Part shown: piece by piece, positions 22,962-26,215 of the stretch
How the letters are laid out: each line of letters begins with the position of its first letter
Numbering within the stretch: the first letter of the stretch is position 1
Source: an uncultured Prevotella sp.
GTDB taxonomy: Bacteria > Bacteroidota > Bacteroidia > Bacteroidales > Bacteroidaceae
Assembly: GCA_900544825.1 (NCBI GenBank)
Contig: UQWP01000052.1
Location: 1 to 26,215 of the forward strand
DNA length: 26,215 nucleotides
Direction: 5' to 3'
Translations under genes and position numbers: made by a program
Notes under the pieces: model-generated
What the model saw: only the letters and a program-made list of their open reading frames with translations
Databases searched by the model: none
What the model was told of the DNA's origin: nothing

Positions 22962-23313
22962 AATTATTTGTATTTGTGGAAATGTTTGTTACGTTTCGAT
23001 TGCAAATATAATAAGAAATCCGCTTATTACGAAATATTAAGCAAGGATATTTCAAATTGTAACAGCATTGTAATATCCGAAACTTATCAATACAGCCAAA
23101 AGAAAGAAAAAACTCTGCTTTGCCCTATCATCTTCTCATATCTTTTTCTACTCGTTTATAAAGATGAATATAGAAGGAAAGGAGAAATAAGTGGCCTATT
23201 TTGTTACATATTTAATAAAAAACAAAAAAAGATGCCAAGAAACTTTGTATTCTCCGATTTTTTTTGTTTCTTTGCCTTATAAAACTATAAACAGTCATAT
23301 AACAGTCGTAATT
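22962..23313. other. Intergenic control region between Na/Pi transporter and RNase R genes
   Basis: Divergent, AT-rich spacer of 352 bp. It holds the transporter promoter, a hairpin-capable pair GGATATT (23045-23051) and AATATCC (23072-23078), long A and T runs, and a weak candidate RNase R promoter TTTCTTTG at 23267-23274 with TTTG about 20 nt upstream. I see no coding gene: the small frames here are under 20 codons or in-frame extensions of RNase R. Confidence 0.6.
23003..23010 (-). promoter_or_regulatory. -7 promoter box of the Na/Pi transporter gene
   Basis: The minus strand reads TATATTTG followed by CAATCG, 41 nt before the start codon. Confidence 0.6.
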
Positions 23314-25611
23314 ATGGGAAAAGGTAAAAAAGGCGGCAAAAGAATGAACAAGGCGCAGCTCACTGAGATTCTGCAGCAATTCTTTGCCGAAAGGCCGGGC
23401 GAAACGCTCAGCTTTAAAGAAATATTCCGTTCCCTCCATCTCACCACGCATCCGCTCAAGATGCTGGCTATCGACATCATGGAGGAAATGGCATGGGATG
23501 ACTATCTGGCAAAGGTAAGTGATAATTCGTATCGCCTGAACCAAAGCGTGCAGGTAATGGAGGGTAAGTTTGTTAGAAAGGCAAATGGCAAGAACTCCGT
23601 CATCCCTGATGGCGAAGAAAATCCTATCTTCGTTTCCGAACGCAACTCTATGGGAGCGCTCAATGGCGACCGAGTGGAATTCACCTTCCTCGCCCGTCGA
23701 AAGAACCACATCAAGGAAGCACAGGTAAACAAGATCCTGGAACGTGCAAAAGATACCTTCGTTGGTAGATTGAAAGTGGATAAGGATCTGGCTTACCTTG
23801 TTACACCAAGCGATGTCTTCGCTCACAACATCATCATTCCGAGAAGAAAGGTGAAGGGCGGAAAGACCGACGACAAGGCGGTGGTACGAATCATAGAATG
23901 GCCGGATGGAGAAAACAAGAGTCCTATCGGTGAAGTTGTGGATATCCTCGGACAGAAGGGTGACAACGATGTAGAGATGAACTCCATCCTCGCTCAATAT
24001 GGATTGCCTTACAAGTATCCAAAGAATGTGGAGGATGCTGCCAACAAGATTTCAGGAGAAATCACAGAACAGGATTACAAGGAACGTGAGGACTTCAGAA
24101 AGGTATTCACCTGCACCATCGACCCGAAGGATGCCAAGGACTTCGACGATGCCTTGAGTATCCAGAGATTGGAGAACGGCAACTGGCAGGTGGGGGTTCA
24201 CATCGCCGATGTTTCGCACTACGTAACAGAGGGCAGCATCATCGACAAGGAAGCCGTGAAGCGTGCTACATCAGTCTATCTCGTAGATCGCACCATCCCG
24301 ATGCTCCCAGAACGTCTCTGCAACTTCATCTGTTCGCTTCGTCCTAACGAGGAAAAGCTGGCATACAGCGTCATCTTCGAACTCGACAACAATGCCGAAG
24401 TCAAGAACTACCGCATCGTACACACTGTCATCGAGAGCGACCGCCGCTATAAATATGAAGAGGTACAGGAACTCCTCGAAGCCAATGGTGTGATTGATGG
24501 TACTGGCGAACCAGCACCGGCAGAAACCAAAGAGCATCCATACGAGGGTGAGAATGCACTCCAGCTTATCACCCTTGATAGACTGGCAAAGAAACTTCGT
24601 GCTGCTAGATTCAAGAATGGAGCCGTGAAGTTCGACCGAGAGGAACTGCATTTCGATATTGACGAGAAAGGCAAGCCTATCAGCTGCTACTACAAGCGCT
24701 CTAAGGACGCCAACAAACTCGTAGAGGAATTCATGCTCCTAGCCAACCGTACGGTGGCTGAAAGTATCGGAAAGGTGAAAAAGGGAAAGAAGCCAAAGAC
24801 GCTTCCTTATCGTATTCACGATAATCCAGACCCACAGAAGCTGGAAACCCTGCGTGAATTCGTTGTGAAGTTCGGCTATAAGATGAAGACCGAGGGCACC
24901 AAGGGCGCCACAGCCAGAAGTCTGAACAAGTTGATGGCTGACTGCGAAGGCAAGCCTGAGAACAACCTCATCCAGATGGTAGCTCTCCGTGCAATGATGA
25001 AGGCAAAGTATTCCGTTCACAACATCGGTCACTTCGGTCTGGCATTCGAATACTATACTCACTTCACCTCGCCTATCCGCCGTTATCCGGATACAATGGT
25101 ACACCGCTTGCTCACCAAGTATGCACAAGGCGGCAGAAGTGCCAACGAGAAGCATTACGAGGAACTCTGTGAGCATTGCTCCGACATGGAGCAGATTGCA
25201 CAGAATGCAGAACGAGACAGTATCAAATATAAGATGGTAGAATTCATGGGCGATAAGCTAGGTGAGGAATTCGATGCCCACATCAGCGGTATCACTTCTT
25301 ACGGCATCTATGCAACCATTGATGAGAACCATTGTGAAGGTATGATTCCGATGCGAGACATCGCAGACGATTACTACGACTTCGATGAAAAGAACTTCTG
25401 TCTGATTGGTCGTCGTCATCACAACAAGTACCAATTAGGTGATGCAATCCGCATCAAGGTGGCGCAAGCCAACTTAGAAAAGAAACAACTTGATTTCGCC
25501 CTAGCCGGCGATTCTGCTCCTATACGCAAGGAAAAGCCTGAGGCTAGTACTTCTTCCAAGAAAACAAAGAAGTCGAAGCAGAAGACACGTAATCATCGTA
25601 GAAACAAATAA
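23314..25611 (+). CDS. rnr: Ribonuclease R
   Basis: A 765-residue 3'-5' exoribonuclease of the RNase II/R family. An N-terminal winged-helix-like region comes first (about 15-75). Cold-shock OB domains follow (about 80-240). The RNB catalytic domain (about 255-600) has TIDPKDAKDFDDAL, giving the metal-binding aspartates Asp270, Asp276, Asp278 and Asp279, and HYVTEG and RYPDTMVHR motifs. A C-terminal S1 domain (about 640-725) and a Lys-rich tail ending KTRNHRRNK complete it. It degrades structured RNA. The frame is open upstream to 23191, but the conserved N terminus and spacing after the promoter favour ATG 23314 (MGKGKKGGKRM). Confidence 0.95.
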   Translation: MGKGKKGGKRMNKAQLTEILQQFFAERPGETLSFKEIFRSLHLTTHPLKMLAIDIMEEMAWDDYLAKVSDNSYRLNQSVQVMEGKFVRKANGKNSVIPDGEENPIFVSERNSMGALNGDRVEFTFLARRKNHIKEAQVNKILERAKDTFVGRLKVDKDLAYLVTPSDVFAHNIIIPRRKVKGGKTDDKAVVRIIEWPDGENKSPIGEVVDILGQKGDNDVEMNSILAQYGLPYKYPKNVEDAANKISGEITEQDYKEREDFRKVFTCTIDPKDAKDFDDALSIQRLENGNWQVGVHIADVSHYVTEGSIIDKEAVKRATSVYLVDRTIPMLPERLCNFICSLRPNEEKLAYSVIFELDNNAEVKNYRIVHTVIESDRRYKYEEVQELLEANGVIDGTGEPAPAETKEHPYEGENALQLITLDRLAKKLRAARFKNGAVKFDREELHFDIDEKGKPISCYYKRSKDANKLVEEFMLLANRTVAESIGKVKKGKKPKTLPYRIHDNPDPQKLETLREFVVKFGYKMKTEGTKGATARSLNKLMADCEGKPENNLIQMVALRAMMKAKYSVHNIGHFGLAFEYYTHFTSPIRRYPDTMVHRLLTKYAQGGRSANEKHYEELCEHCSDMEQIAQNAERDSIKYKMVEFMGDKLGEEFDAHISGITSYGIYATIDENHCEGMIPMRDIADDYYDFDEKNFCLIGRRHHNKYQLGDAIRIKVAQANLEKKQLDFALAGDSAPIRKEKPEASTSSKKTKKSKQKTRNHRRNK

Positions 25612-25623
25612 TCTCTCAATATC

Positions 25624-25659
25624 AAACTGGACTTACTTTTAAGGTTGGTCCAGTTTTTT
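25624..25659. terminator. Bidirectional terminator between RNase R and response regulator genes
   Basis: AAACTGGAC (25624-25632) pairs with GTCCAGTTT (25648-25656) and is followed by TTT on the plus strand. On the minus strand the same stem follows the response regulator's last codons. The convergent genes share it. Confidence 0.75.
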
Positions 25660-26214
25660 ATATTGATTCTGTGAAAACAGAAAATAAACAAGATACTGCA
25701 TTTTCTTTTCGAGATAAATGCATTTCATATGAAATGGTTCCAGAAAATCCTGGAATTCCTGATAAAAATCAGTCATGGATGGAATGGATGCATCCAGAAA
25801 CAGATCCGTTTTTACGATAAAAGAAGTAAAGTAAGTGGATGCATTCATAGTAAGCCCAAGTTCAGATGAGAGCTGCTCTATGATCTGGCTGTTGCCTCCG
25901 TAGGGAAGAGTCAGCTGCAGTGCCAGACGGGAAGCAGTTTCCATTGAATGCAGTGTCTCGCCTCTGCGGGAATGGACTTTTTGGGTGTAAAGTTCACGGG
26001 CTTCGCGGATGGCAGTTTCGATTTCTGAAATAGAAAAAGGCTTTTCAATATAGTTGACTGCTTTTAATTTGATAGCCGCCTTCAGATATTCTTTATCTGA
26101 GTATCCGCTCATGAAGATCGGAACAGTATCAGGAAGAAACTTTTCCAGACGTTCCAGCATGGAAATACCATCCATGCGGGGCATACGCACATCACACAGA
26201 ATGATTTCCGGCTT
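25639..26214 (-). CDS. Response regulator, N terminus outside window, no output domain
   Basis: The frame runs off the right edge; 191 codons are visible. The visible start, KPEIILCDVRMPRMDG, holds the phosphoacceptor aspartate of a receiver domain. MSGYSD and the conserved Lys in YIEKPF follow. After the receiver comes a helical linker and a domain of about 95 residues (from ETASRLALQLTLPYGG) resembling the middle region of YesN-like regulators, which normally leads to an AraC-type helix-turn-helix. Here a TAA ends the protein at KKLDQP, and the remaining 27 bp to the RNase R stop leave no room for a DNA-binding domain. It may be truncated, or signal by protein contact. Confidence 0.75.
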   Translation of the reverse strand, partial: KPEIILCDVRMPRMDGISMLERLEKFLPDTVPIFMSGYSDKEYLKAAIKLKAVNYIEKPFSISEIETAIREARELYTQKVHSRRGETLHSMETASRLALQLTLPYGGNSQIIEQLSSELGLTMNASTYFTSFIVKTDLFLDASIPSMTDFYQEFQDFLEPFHMKCIYLEKKMQYLVYFLFSQNQYKKLDQP

Positions 26215-26215
26215 G

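Noticed and set aside
23158..23280. Tiny open frames (8-16 codons) upstream of RNase R
   Set aside because: No ribosome entry or conservation signs; they are probably chance frames in AT-rich leader DNA.

Overview
The window looks like a chromosomal segment of a gut or oral Bacteroidales, most likely Prevotellaceae (Prevotella/Segatella). The reasons are the recurrent Bacteroidetes -7 promoter box (TAnnTTTG, here TATCTTTG, TACTTTTG, TAATTTTG), the lack of Shine-Dalgarno sequences, the protein families present (DUF4294, DUF3987, outer-membrane CarboxypepD_reg-like barrel, SPASM radical SAM with a double-glycine precursor) and the low to moderate GC. Genus is an inference.

Region 1 (about 1-9625) is an accessory cluster for a ribosomally made, modified peptide. 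It holds the tail of an unknown coding region, a ThiF/E1-like adenylyltransferase, a PAS-LuxR regulator on the opposite strand, a GNAT/FeeM-LuxI-fold acyltransferase, a 55-residue precursor with a GG leader and a 34-residue core, a radical SAM/SPASM maturase, an outer-membrane barrel, a C39 peptidase-ABC exporter and a very short HlyD-like protein. Four promoters in this block carry the same palindrome, TTACCC-N4-GGGTAA. At the three forward promoters it lies exactly 22 nt upstream of the -7 box, and a fourth copy lies before the regulator's own promoter. I read this as the regulon of the LuxR protein. A perfect hairpin with a U-tract between precursor and maturase probably sets precursor excess. 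A hairpin overlapping the last gene's stop codon closes the operon.

Region 2 (about 9626-11056) has a compact candidate structured RNA (a closing stem around three hairpins, just after a promoter) and a probably internally deleted DUF3987-type gene, each preceded by a similar promoter motif.

Region 3 (about 11062-17716) is mostly ordinary: a helix-hairpin-helix envelope protein, a DUF4294 protein, and a leftward Lrp - (C26 amidase/M19 dipeptidase fusion) - glutaminyl cyclase operon. Between the convergent DUF4294 and cyclase genes lies a striking array of four 15-bp palindromes at an exact 21-bp period, inside a 112-bp inverted repeat.

Region 4 (about 17764-26215) has three tandem FKBP prolyl isomerases aimed at three compartments, a sirtuin with non-canonical key residues, a Na/Pi cotransporter with a PhoU-like tail, RNase R, and a response regulator that runs off the right edge and ends without an output domain.
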